Shown: positions 8,961 through 16,945 of the stretch, piece after piece
Layout of the letters: every line of letters starts with the position of its first letter
Position numbering within the stretch: the first letter of the stretch is position 1
Assembly: GCA_964343805.1 (NCBI GenBank)
Contig: CAYFLR010000047.1
Span: 1 to 46,819 of the forward strand
Reading direction: 5' to 3'
DNA length: 46,819 nucleotides
DNA from: CAYFLR01 sp964343805
Lineage (GTDB): Bacteria; Bdellovibrionota_B; Oligoflexia; CAYFLR01
The notes under the pieces: model-generated
Told to the model about the DNA's origin: nothing
The model's input: the letters and a program-made list of their open reading frames with translations, nothing else
The model's database searches: none
Made by a program: the position numbers and the translations under genes

Positions 8961-9467
8961 ATGAGCGAAAATTGCAGTGGGAAGTGTAAGAGCCTAGAAG
9001 TCAAGGTGGATTTTGATTTTTTAGATCAACTCATCAGTGAGCAGCATCAAGGCAGTCAAGAAAATCTCATTATGATTCTGCAGGGAGTACAGAAAAAGTA
9101 CAATTATCTACCTGAAGATGCTCTCCGTCATGTTGCGGACAAATTGGATATGCCTTTAACTCAGATCTATACTGTGGCTACCTTTTATGCTTCCTTTAGT
9201 TTAACGCCCAAAGGAAAACACATTATTCAAATTTGTACAGGAACTGCCTGTCACTTAAATGGTGGTGAAAAAGTAGTGAACGAGTTAAGTGAAAAGCTGA
9301 ATGTCAAAGCTGGAGAAACCACAGATGATGGTAACTTCACTCTGGAAACGGTGAACTGCGTTGGTGCATGTGCCTTGGCAATGGTCGCCGTGGTAGATGA
9401 AAAATATTATCCCAAAACCGATGCGAAAGAAATTTCAAAGGTTATTGATCAAATAAGCGAAGCCTAA
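8961..9467 (+). CDS. nuoE: NuoE-like thioredoxin-fold [2Fe-2S] subunit
   Basis: A 168-residue NuoE/HndA/HoxE-like protein. The N-terminal helical part contains LIMILQGVQKKYNYLPEDAL, and the thioredoxin-like domain holds the [2Fe-2S] ligands CTGTAC and CVGAC. Length matches the family (about 160-170). It normally docks on NuoF and takes part in NADH oxidation or flavin-based electron bifurcation. It sits 20 bases after the ferredoxin gene and 39 bases before the NuoF-like gene in the same operon. Confidence in the family is high; its exact partner complex is inferred. Confidence 0.93.
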   Translation: MSENCSGKCKSLEVKVDFDFLDQLISEQHQGSQENLIMILQGVQKKYNYLPEDALRHVADKLDMPLTQIYTVATFYASFSLTPKGKHIIQICTGTACHLNGGEKVVNELSEKLNVKAGETTDDGNFTLETVNCVGACALAMVAVVDEKYYPKTDAKEISKVIDQISEA

Positions 9468-9506
9468 AACATTAGATGACGGGCCACTAGAATATAGAGG
9501 AGCAAA

Positions 9507-11402
9507 ATGTCTTCATTAAATGAACTTCCAAGATTAGCAAATGTAGATGAATTAGAGAAATATCGTGAAGAGGCTATCAAACAGCAGGATTTAGATGGTC
9601 CATCCATTATCGTCTGCTGTGGAACCGGTTGCCAAGCGAATTCAAGTAAAGAGGTCGCAGAAGCTTTACGTGAATCCTTGAAAAAGTTTAATGCACCTGG
9701 AAAGGTGGTACCTGGAATAAAAGAGACTGGATGTCATGGTTTTTGTTCTCGAGGACCTTTAGTGGTCATTAAGCCTCAGGATATTTTTTATCAAAAAGTT
9801 TCCACTAAAGATGCGGACAAGATCGTTCAAGATACTATTTTAGAGGGAAAATTAATAAAGAAGCTTCAATATAAAAGGCCAGATACCAAGAAGGTGGCTC
9901 CCTATTTAAGTGAAATTCCTTTTTACTCGCTACAAAATCGTATCGTACTGCAAAAAGTGGGACGAATCGATCCTTATGATGTGAATGATGCCATCGCCCT
10001 AGGTGCCTATAAAGCTCTCAACCAAGCCTTAACCTCTATGAAAAAAGAAGAGGTGGTGGAAGAGGTAAAAAAATCCGGTCTAAGAGGTCGTGGTGGAGCT
10101 GGTTTCCCAGCGGGTGTAAAATGGGCCTCTTGTGCAAGATATGATGGTGACCGTTATATTATTTGTAATGCGGATGAGGGAGATCCAGGAGCTTTTATGG
10201 ATCGTTCCATATTGGAGGGCGATCCTCATAGCGTCATCGAGGGAATGGTATTGGCTGGATATGCCGTGGGTTCTTCAGAAGGCTATGTTTATGCTCGATT
10301 TGAGTATCCACTGGCTGTTGATACAATGAGAAAAGCCATTGCTCAGGCAGAATCCCTTGGGTTACTCGGTGATAATATACTCGGAACGGGCTTTAATTTT
10401 CATCTGAAAGTGTCTACCGGAGCTGGAGCTTTTGTCTGCGGTGAATCTTCTGCACTAATGAAATCTCTCGAAGGAAAAGTGGGGCGTCCGAGAGCAAAGT
10501 ATGTAAGATCGGTGGAAAAGGGCTTTAGAGAGTCTCCTTCCTGTCTAAATAATGTAGAAACTTTTGCTAATATTCCTGACATAGTTACTAAGGGGGGCGA
10601 TTGGTATGCCTCTTACGGAACAAAAAAATCCACAGGGACCAAAGTTTTTGCTTTAACCGGTGATATAACCAATATTGGATTAGTTGAAATCCCCATGGGA
10701 ACCCCTTTAAAGCAAGTGGTTGATGATATTGGAGGAGGAGTTCCCAATAAGAAAAAATTGAAGGCAGTACAAACTGGTGGTCCTTCCGGTGGTTGTATTC
10801 CAACTCACCTTATGGATATTCCAGTTGATTTTGAAAACTTAGATGAGGTGGGTTCTATAGTCGGTTCCGGTGGTATGATTGTAATGGATGAGAATACCTG
10901 TATGGTTGATGTGGCCACCTACTTTGTGAAATTCCTAACGGAAGAGTCTTGTGGGCAATGTACACCTTGTCGTGATGGCTTGAAGCAGATGTATGAGATT
11001 CTGGACAATATCAGAGAGGGCAAAGGGAAAGAGGAGGATATTGATCTACTCATTGAAATGGGTGAAGCCATGCAGAATTTCTCTCTTTGTGGACTGGGAA
11101 CTTCCGCAGCGAACCCTGTTCTTTCCACTATTAAATATTTCAAAGAGGAATACCTGACGCATATTAAGAATAAATTCTGTCCCGCTGGAATCTGTAAAAA
11201 GCTGTTCCATTATGAGATAGATGCAGAGTCATGTACTGGATGTACTCTCTGTGCCAAGGCATGTCCTACTGATATTATATCAGGGGAAAAGAAAAAGCCT
11301 CATGAGATTGATGTAAGTAATTGCATAATCTGTGGTGAATGCTACAGTGCGTGTCATTTTAATTCAGTTAAAATAACTCCCAATGAGAGTCCTTCGACCT
11401 AA
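9507..11402 (+). CDS. NuoF-like FMN/NAD(H) subunit with extra ferredoxin domains (HndC/HydB type)
   Basis: At 631 residues this is longer than plain NuoF (about 430-450). An N-terminal thioredoxin-like [2Fe-2S] domain has CCGTGC and CHGFC (about residues 30-90). The central FMN/NADH domain shows GRGGAGFPAGVKW, NADEGDPGAF and CGESSALMKSLEGKVGRPR. The NuoF [4Fe-4S] site is CGQCTPCRDG plus a later SLCGLG. The C-terminus adds two [4Fe-4S] clusters, CTGCTLCAKACP and CIICGECYSAC. This layout is that of HndC, HydB and HylB proteins of NAD/ferredoxin-linked, electron-bifurcating enzymes. It is cytoplasmic, with ribosome site AGGAG before ATG 9507. Confidence 0.93.
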   Translation: MSSLNELPRLANVDELEKYREEAIKQQDLDGPSIIVCCGTGCQANSSKEVAEALRESLKKFNAPGKVVPGIKETGCHGFCSRGPLVVIKPQDIFYQKVSTKDADKIVQDTILEGKLIKKLQYKRPDTKKVAPYLSEIPFYSLQNRIVLQKVGRIDPYDVNDAIALGAYKALNQALTSMKKEEVVEEVKKSGLRGRGGAGFPAGVKWASCARYDGDRYIICNADEGDPGAFMDRSILEGDPHSVIEGMVLAGYAVGSSEGYVYARFEYPLAVDTMRKAIAQAESLGLLGDNILGTGFNFHLKVSTGAGAFVCGESSALMKSLEGKVGRPRAKYVRSVEKGFRESPSCLNNVETFANIPDIVTKGGDWYASYGTKKSTGTKVFALTGDITNIGLVEIPMGTPLKQVVDDIGGGVPNKKKLKAVQTGGPSGGCIPTHLMDIPVDFENLDEVGSIVGSGGMIVMDENTCMVDVATYFVKFLTEESCGQCTPCRDGLKQMYEILDNIREGKGKEEDIDLLIEMGEAMQNFSLCGLGTSAANPVLSTIKYFKEEYLTHIKNKFCPAGICKKLFHYEIDAESCTGCTLCAKACPTDIISGEKKKPHEIDVSNCIICGECYSACHFNSVKITPNESPST

Positions 11403-11416
11403 GGAGATAAGGAAAG

Positions 11417-12178
11417 ATGATTAAGTTCAAAATTAATGATCAAGAAGTGCAAGCTAAAGATGGTGAGACGATTTTACAGGTTGCCAAGCGATATAACATT
11501 GATATCCCAACACTCTGCCATCATGACTTATTAGACCCGGCAGGACTCTGTCGTGTATGTACAGTGGAGTTATTTGATGGAAGAAGAACCAAATTTGTTA
11601 CTGCATGTAACTACCCGGTTTGGGAAGGAATGGAAATCTTCACTGAAACAGAGAAGGTTAAAAAAGGGAGGCAAATGGTTATAGAGCTGATTGCAGCAAG
11701 ATGCCCAGACTCCCCAGCACTCACTGAACTTAACGAACGCTATGGCATTAGACCTCACGGGTTTTCTGAAGGGAAATCAAAGTGTGTTGTCTGTGGTATG
11801 TGTGTGAGAGTTTGTGATGAATACAGCACCAGTGCTTTGAGTTTATCCAACAGAAGCGATGAAATCAAAGTAGAGACTCCCTTTGGATTGTTAAGTGATG
11901 TTTGTACCGGTTGTGGGGCTTGTGCTTCTCTTTGTCCGGCTGATATTATTGAACTGAAAGAAGAGGATGGATTCCGTTATCTCTACATCGAAGGAGAGAA
12001 ATTAGCTAAGGTGAAAATGAAGCAGTGCAATGTTTGTGGTGAACACTTCTGTACCGAAGCCATAATGGATCAAGTGAAGAAAAAGATGAAGGATGACTAT
12101 GTAGCCCTTCATGATCAAAGCTGCCCCTCATGTACCCGTAAGCTCATGGCTGAGGCCATGGCCGAAAGTTACGTTTAG
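11417..12178 (+). CDS. Short NuoG/HoxU-like iron-sulfur subunit
   Basis: A 253-residue protein corresponding to the N-terminal iron-sulfur part of NuoG, without its molybdopterin-like domain. The [2Fe-2S] ligands are in CHHDLLDPAGLCRVC, plus a later Cys in TACNYPV. Two [4Fe-4S] groups follow, CVVCGMCVRVCDEY and CTGCGACASLCP. The His-Cys cluster motif (HxxxCxxC) of true NuoG is not there; only RCPDSPALTEL remains. The C-terminal tail carries CNVCGEHFC and CPSC, suggesting one more metal site. It follows the NuoF-like gene by 14 bases with AAGGAG ahead of the ATG and closes this operon section. HylA/HndD-like roles in bifurcation are plausible. Confidence 0.88.
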   Translation: MIKFKINDQEVQAKDGETILQVAKRYNIDIPTLCHHDLLDPAGLCRVCTVELFDGRRTKFVTACNYPVWEGMEIFTETEKVKKGRQMVIELIAARCPDSPALTELNERYGIRPHGFSEGKSKCVVCGMCVRVCDEYSTSALSLSNRSDEIKVETPFGLLSDVCTGCGACASLCPADIIELKEEDGFRYLYIEGEKLAKVKMKQCNVCGEHFCTEAIMDQVKKKMKDDYVALHDQSCPSCTRKLMAEAMAESYV

Positions 12179-12270
12179 AATTCTTTTTATCCAGGCCCTA
12201 TTTCCCTGTCTAAAATAACTATCTTCTTTTTTATGTTTTTCACTTAACTATTGCCTTGCAATTGTAGAAT

Positions 12271-12293
12271 GGTTAACCTATTGGTAACAATAG
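12271..12293. promoter_or_regulatory. Paired palindromes upstream of korA (possible operator)
   Basis: The 159-base gap before korA contains an 8-base palindrome GGTTAACC (12271-12278). Directly joined to it is an inverted repeat CTATTG-GTAA-CAATAG (12278-12293), extended imperfectly by A/T pairs. It lies 45-67 bases before the korA ATG, a natural place for a regulator of the 2-oxoacid oxidoreductase operon. No convincing -35/-10 pair could be fixed around it, and no known operator consensus was recognised. Confidence 0.4.
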
Positions 12294-12337
12294 TTTTAAT
12301 GATACTCTATGAAATATAGTTTATAAGGAATTACATA

Positions 12338-14180
12338 ATGGCAAGTGCACAAGCCTCTGAATTAAATAGTGTGGTGATTCGCTTTTCCGGTGACTCTGGT
12401 GATGGGATGCAAACTGTCGGTGAGAAGTTTACGGAAAGTAGTGCAATCTATGGTAACGATATTTCAACTTTTCCTGATTTTCCTTCAGAAATTAGGGCCC
12501 CAGTTGGCACTGTTTCAGGTGTGTCTGGATTTCAACTTCATTTTGGAAGTGAAAAAATTCTCACTCCAGGTGATGACCCGGATGTTTTGGTGGCTATGAA
12601 TCCAGCCGCTTTAAAAGTCAATTTAGAGGATTTGAAAGAAAAAGGTCTCTTGATCATTAATCGTGGGGCTTTTACTCCTGATAATTTCAAGAAGGCGGGC
12701 TATGAGTCAGATCCCTTTGCTGATGAAAGCATTGAAGAGAGATATCAACTGGTAGATATTGATATTTCTGATTTAACTAAAAAAGCGCTGGCTGATAGCC
12801 CTCTTAGGCCCATTGATAAACTGAAATGTAAAAACTTTTGGGCTTTGGGATTTATTTATTGGCTTTACAATCGACCTATTGATTCGACCTTAGAGTGGAT
12901 TCGAAATAAGTGGGCTACCCGTCCCAATATTGTGGATGCCAATTCTACCGCCTTGAAGTCAGGCTTCTACTTTGGAGAGACTTCTGAAATTGTACCAAAT
13001 ACTTATAAAGTTCCTCCTGCTTCCGCTGAGAAAGGAAAGTATCGAAAAATCTCTGGAAATGAATCAACCGTGTTAGGACTTATCGCTGCAAGCGAAAAGT
13101 CTGGGGTTGGCCTTGTTTATGGAAGTTACCCCATTACCCCTGCCTCATCTATTTTGGAAGGCTTGAGTGGTTATAAAAATTTCAATGTGAAAACCCTACA
13201 GGCTGAAGATGAAATTGCTGCTATTGGAATTGCCATTGGAGCGAGCTTTGCTGGCAAGCTAGGCGTTACTGGGACCAGTGGACCTGGTCTCTGTTTGAAA
13301 GCAGAAGCTTTAGGATTAGCAGTAATATCTGAATTACCCTTGGTTTTGGTGAATGTTCAAAGAGGGGGGCCGAGTACAGGTTTACCTACTAAAACAGAGC
13401 AGGCAGATCTATTACTTGCTTACTATGGCAGACATGGTGAGAGTCCTCTTCCTATTATCGCTGCAAAATCACCTGCAGACTGTTTTAATGCGGTGTTTGA
13501 AGCGGCTCGTATTGCTATGACTTACACTACTCCTGTGATTTTCTTAAGTGATAATTATATAGCAAATGGGGCAGAACCATGGAAAATCCCCAATGTAGAA
13601 GATTTACCCAATATCGAAGTTAAATTTGCCAAACCGGATGAGCCTTATGTTCCATATAAAAGAGATCCAGAAACACATTCTCGAACACTTGCTATACCAG
13701 GAACTCCTAACTTAGAGCATCGAATTGGAGGATTGGAAAAGAACGAGGATGGTACGGTAAGTTATGATTCAGATAATCATGAAGAGATGGTTAATCTGAG
13801 GCAAAAGAAAATAGATGACATTGCTAAATCCTATCCTCCAACTGAGATTATGGGCAAGAAGAAGGGAAAGATGCTTGTTATTGGCTGGGGTGGTGTCTAT
13901 GGATCTATTCGTTCAGCTGTTGAACAGTTGCAGAATGAAGGCCATTCTGTGAGTGCTGTTCATTTAACCCATTTAAATCCGCTTCCCTTAGATTTAGGTG
14001 AGATAATGGAGCAGTTTGAAANNNNNNNNNNCTGTTTTTGTTGCGGAATTGAATTTAGGGCAATTAAATAAAATTATAAGAGATAAATACCTCATTGATA
14101 CGGTATCTTACCATAGAGTGAATGCCAAGCCATTTAAGGTGAGTGACTTAGTTGAAAATATGAAAAAAGCATTAAAATAG
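12338..14180 (+). CDS. korA: 2-oxoacid:ferredoxin oxidoreductase, fused gamma-alpha subunit (KorA), interrupted by assembly gap
   Basis: The N-terminal gamma domain (about residues 1-190) shows FSGDSGDGMQTVGEKF, and the alpha domain shows SYPITPASSILEGLS and the EDEIAAIGIAIGASFAG segment. The gap of ten Ns at 14022-14031 breaks the frame. After it, a different frame reads VFVAELNLGQLNKII and ends at TAG 14180, matching the usual alpha-subunit C-terminus. The gene is therefore intact if the true gap length is a multiple of three; the product would be about 610 residues. With KorB it decarboxylates a 2-oxoacid (2-oxoglutarate or pyruvate) to the acyl-CoA and reduces ferredoxin. Substrate choice is not visible. 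Confidence 0.92.
14022..14031. other. Assembly gap (10 N) inside korA
   Basis: Ten Ns, probably a fixed-length placeholder. The flanking frames differ by one, so the missing length should be a multiple of three if korA is intact. The missing stretch is probably short because family C-termini run almost directly from the preceding Glu into the Val-Phe-Val-Ala-Glu-Leu segment. Confidence 0.95.
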
Positions 14181-14196
14181 AGGGTGGGGAGCCACA

Positions 14197-15228
14197 ATGA
14201 ATAAATCAGAATCGGCCTCAAAAAAGCGTACCTTTAAAGATTTCGTATCTGGTCAAGATGTCAGATGGTGTCCAGGGTGTGGAGACTACGCTATACTCAA
14301 TGCCATGCAGAAAGTATTTGCTGACCTAGATACGCCACGAGAAAATTTTGTTGTTGTGAGCGGAATTGGCTGTTCCAGCCGCTTTCCTTATTATATGAAA
14401 ACATACGGTTTTCATTCCATACACGGAAGAGCCCCTACCATTGCTACTGGAGTTAAAGTCAGTAATCCGGATCTTTCGGTTTGGGTCATTACAGGGGATG
14501 GTGATGGTTTAAGCATCGGGGGAAATCATCTATTACATCTTCTTAGACGGAATTTAGATATTAATGTGGTTCTGTTTAATAACCGGATTTATGGCTTAAC
14601 CAAAGGTCAATATAGCCCTACATCTGAGATGGGTAAAAGGACTAAATCGAGCCCCATGGGTTCCATTGACCAGCCTTTAAATCCACTCAGATTCGCTTTG
14701 ACATCCGAGTCTCCATTTGTAGCTCGTTCTATGGATGCCAACCCCAAACACATGGCTGAGGTCTTTAAACAGGCAGAAGAACATAAGGGAACCTCCTTTA
14801 TCGAAGTTATGCAGAATTGTGTCATTTTTAATAATAAGACATGGGCTAATATCACCGATCGTGATCAACGGGCAGATCAACTTTTACTACTAGAGCATGG
14901 TAAGCCCCTCATTTTTGGTAAAGATAAAAATAAGGGTATTGTGCTAGATGGTATAAAACCAAAAGTAGTTGAAATTGGCAAAGAAGGAATTACTGAAAAG
15001 GATATTCTGATTCATGATGCCACTCAAACGGATCCTACTTATGCCTATCTATTAGCACAACTTATGTATCCAGATTTTCCTACACCCATAGGGGTTTTTA
15101 GAAATGTGTCTGGTCGTCCAACCTATGACGATATGTTGGGGCAACAAACCCAAAAAGCCATAGAAGATAGGGGAAAAGGAAATTTACAAAAGCTGCTTGA
15201 TGGGAGTTCTTATTGGAATGTGGACTAA
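14197..15228 (+). CDS. korB: 2-oxoacid:ferredoxin oxidoreductase beta subunit (KorB)
   Basis: A 343-residue thiamine-diphosphate subunit. WCPGCGDYAIL near the N-terminus, the TPP/Mg motif GDGDGLSIGGNH, and LFNNRIYGLTKGQYSPTS are all canonical. Length fits 2-oxoglutarate:ferredoxin oxidoreductase beta subunits. It is 16 bases after korA with GGTGGGGAG before the ATG and completes the two-subunit enzyme. In the cytoplasm it converts a 2-oxoacid plus CoA to acyl-CoA, CO2 and reduced ferredoxin, the likely electron source for the module upstream. Confidence 0.94.
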   Translation: MNKSESASKKRTFKDFVSGQDVRWCPGCGDYAILNAMQKVFADLDTPRENFVVVSGIGCSSRFPYYMKTYGFHSIHGRAPTIATGVKVSNPDLSVWVITGDGDGLSIGGNHLLHLLRRNLDINVVLFNNRIYGLTKGQYSPTSEMGKRTKSSPMGSIDQPLNPLRFALTSESPFVARSMDANPKHMAEVFKQAEEHKGTSFIEVMQNCVIFNNKTWANITDRDQRADQLLLLEHGKPLIFGKDKNKGIVLDGIKPKVVEIGKEGITEKDILIHDATQTDPTYAYLLAQLMYPDFPTPIGVFRNVSGRPTYDDMLGQQTQKAIEDRGKGNLQKLLDGSSYWNVD

Positions 15229-15340
15229 GTACTTCTACTTGAATTAATTTTCCAGCCTGATGTGCGAAAAAAACTTGAATATGTGGGAAAAAACACTTAA
15301 ATTCCCGTTATGATAAATTTGATTTGATTTAGGAGGAATT

Positions 15341-15628
15341 ATGACTCATGTGATCGCAGAACCTTGTATTGGAACTTGTGATACTTCTTGTGTAGAGGTG
15401 TGCCCATCTAACTCTATTCACGGACCAAATGATCCAGAAGGTGCTGGAGCTGAAGTTGCAGATTTAGATTCAAAAGAAGGTAAGCAACTATTCATCAATC
15501 CTGATGAGTGCATTGATTGCGGCGTTTGTGCCACAGAATGTCCTGTTGAAGCTATATACCCAGAAGATGAACTTCCAGAAAAATGGGAATCATTCAAAGA
15601 TAAGAATGCTGCCTTTTTTGGCGAATAA
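15341..15628 (+). CDS. Small two-cluster ferredoxin (FdxA-like)
   Basis: A 95-residue acidic ferredoxin. The first cysteine group is CIGTCDTSCVEVCP and the second is CIDCGVCATECPVEAIYPE, so it binds two iron-sulfur clusters. The C-terminal DELPEKWESF tail is common in FdxA-type proteins. The ATG at 15341 has a strong AGGAGG site. It follows korB by 112 bases, close enough to be its electron acceptor, but it may have its own promoter in that gap. Confidence 0.93.
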   Translation: MTHVIAEPCIGTCDTSCVEVCPSNSIHGPNDPEGAGAEVADLDSKEGKQLFINPDECIDCGVCATECPVEAIYPEDELPEKWESFKDKNAAFFGE

Positions 15629-15671
15629 GCTGTAGATTAGACTTATGAATTTTTTCATAATGTCTTTTGAG

Positions 15672-15701
15672 CTAGAGTCAGTCTCAGGAGGTTGACTCTA
15701 G
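15672..15701. terminator. Stem-loop between convergent ferredoxin and nitroreductase genes
   Basis: CTAGAGTCA (15672-15680) and TGACTCTAG (15693-15701) form a perfect 9-bp stem with a 12-base loop. The element overlaps the nitroreductase stop codon and lies in the convergent spacer, so it could end transcription from either side. No clear T-run follows on either strand, which weakens the call. A smaller repeat, TTATGAA-TTTT-TTCATAA, lies just before it (15643-15660). Confidence 0.4.
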
Positions 15702-16378
15702 TCATACCACTTTGTGTACTCTTTAAGTGGAAGTCTTTCTGGTATATAGCTATTAATCTTAGCTTCAGGGTCAGCATAACCAATAGCTAATCCTGCTACA
15801 ATAATTCTGTCTTGGGGCATGTTAAGGTGGGATTTGATTGTTTTGCTGTATGCAGTGATGCTGGTCTGTGGGCAGGAGCTTATCCCTATAGACTGCAATC
15901 CTAACATAACATTCTGCATAAAAAATCCCATATCTAAAAATGTTCCCTTTTCCGAATCCCCATCTAAATGGAAGATTAAAGCCGCTGGAGCTTCAAAAAA
16001 AGTATAGTTTTCGCGGGCACTTGCCTTTCTTTTTTCCCGATCTCCCCGTCCAATCCCTTTGATTTTAAATAATCCAAAACCACATTCTCTGGCTCTCTCT
16101 AAATAGATGGGAGGGAGTGGTTCAGGAGAGTAGAGATAGTCGGGTTCTTCAAATTCATTATTGTCAAACTTATTACACATAAGGTTGACTAAACTATCTT
16201 TAGATTTTCCTTGTAAAATTGCCACCTGCCAGGGTTGGGTGTTTTTGGAGGAGGCGGCATTTCCAGCCAGAGTCAAAATGTACTCAAGGTCCTTTGAGTT
16301 TACCGGCTGGTTTGTGTAGAATGAGCGTTTTGAGTGTCTTGCTTCGATGGCGCTAAACACTTCATTAGCTTGAGGCAT
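15698..16378 (-). CDS. Nitroreductase-family flavoprotein
   Basis: A 226-residue NAD(P)H-dependent FMN protein of the nitroreductase fold. The N-terminal FMN site is seen in IEARHSKRSF, followed by the core NAASSKNTQPWQVAIL. A helical segment DMGFFMQNVMLGLQSIG and the C-terminal AGLAIGYAD complete the fold. The start at 16378 has GTAGGAG six bases upstream. It is transcribed towards the ferredoxin gene. The true substrate cannot be inferred; the family reduces nitro compounds, quinones or enones. Confidence 0.92.
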   Translation of the reverse strand: MPQANEVFSAIEARHSKRSFYTNQPVNSKDLEYILTLAGNAASSKNTQPWQVAILQGKSKDSLVNLMCNKFDNNEFEEPDYLYSPEPLPPIYLERARECGFGLFKIKGIGRGDREKRKASARENYTFFEAPAALIFHLDGDSEKGTFLDMGFFMQNVMLGLQSIGISSCPQTSITAYSKTIKSHLNMPQDRIIVAGLAIGYADPEAKINSYIPERLPLKEYTKWYD

Positions 16379-16410
16379 GGTAACTCCTACAAAAGTCGAT
16401 TTTTGTTAGT

Positions 16411-16689
16411 CTATTTAAATTGATAGATTATTTCATTTTGTCTGACAAGAGATGTTTTGAGTCGAATGTATCTTTCAAAGTAGGCGGGACTTTTATCCAG
16501 GCGATCGATCTCCTCTGATAGAAAATGATTCTTAGATACCATCTCTTTATTGTCTTTATTGAGTTGGATCAATTGCTTGTGCAGTTTGGCAATTTGGAGG
16601 TATCCATGTTGGCCAAAAATGGCGTAGAAAAGCATCCAAGAGGATAAACCAATCAGCATAGCAATGATGGCTAAACGGCTTCGTTTCAT
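16411..16689 (-). CDS. ftsB: FtsB/DivIC-like septum formation protein
   Basis: The start is taken at 16689 (92 residues) because the family homology begins at MKRSRLAIIAML; an upstream ATG at 16758 adds 23 residues without family character. A single N-terminal helix (about residues 7-25) is followed by a coiled coil (about 30-70) rich in Lys, Gln and Leu. A short C-terminal YIRLKTSLVRQNEIIYQF matches the FtsB end, where members usually carry R-x-x-x-x-x-R/K-x-x-E/P-x-E. FtsB bridges FtsL and FtsQ in the divisome. It follows the nitroreductase gene direction but is probably independent. Confidence 0.75.
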   Translation of the reverse strand: MKRSRLAIIAMLIGLSSWMLFYAIFGQHGYLQIAKLHKQLIQLNKDNKEMVSKNHFLSEEIDRLDKSPAYFERYIRLKTSLVRQNEIIYQFK

Positions 16690-16784
16690 AGTTCTAAAAT
16701 TTAAAGGGTAAAAGCTTAGTGTTTCTAATATTTTACGAAAAAAACAACAATATTTCAACTTATTCTAGCGAGGGTGTTGAATTC

Positions 16785-16945
16785 TTGTGGATAGTGGGGG
16801 TAAAGTTGATAGTTATTAGTCGTTTAGCGTGTGGATTTTGGACAAAAATGTCCTAATGCTCATATAGCAGATGTTTCAGGCATGGATTTCCATTACAGCC
16901 TTGCTGCGCAGTGATATTGAGTTGTGGAAAACTTGTGGAATTATT
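16785..16945. other. Cluster of TGTGGA boxes and a small palindrome in a 250-base spacer
   Basis: The spacer between ftsB and the zinc-ribbon gene contains four TTGTGGA/GTGTGGA boxes (starting near 16791, 16829, 16921 and 16933). On the other strand these resemble the DnaA box TTATCCACA; the best two differ at one position (CTATCCACA, TTTTCCACA). A perfect inverted repeat GGACA-AAAA-TGTCC lies at 16840-16853. No gene was found here. A regulatory role is possible; a replication origin is unlikely without dnaA, dnaN or an AT-rich unwinding block. Confidence 0.3.

Noticed and set aside
10588..11143. Open frames on the opposite strand of the NuoF-like gene
   Set aside because: They are antisense to strongly conserved coding sequence, lack ribosome sites and have no protein family character.
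12338..14180. korA as a frameshifted pseudogene
   Set aside because: The only frame change coincides with the N block, and conserved sequence continues on both sides.
15643..15660. TTATGAA-TTTT-TTCATAA as a terminator for the ferredoxin gene
   Set aside because: The stem is AT-only and has no T-run after it; the 9-bp stem downstream is the better candidate.
16785..16945. Chromosomal replication origin
   Set aside because: Boxes are imperfect, no dnaA/dnaN/rpmH or AT-rich unwinding element nearby.
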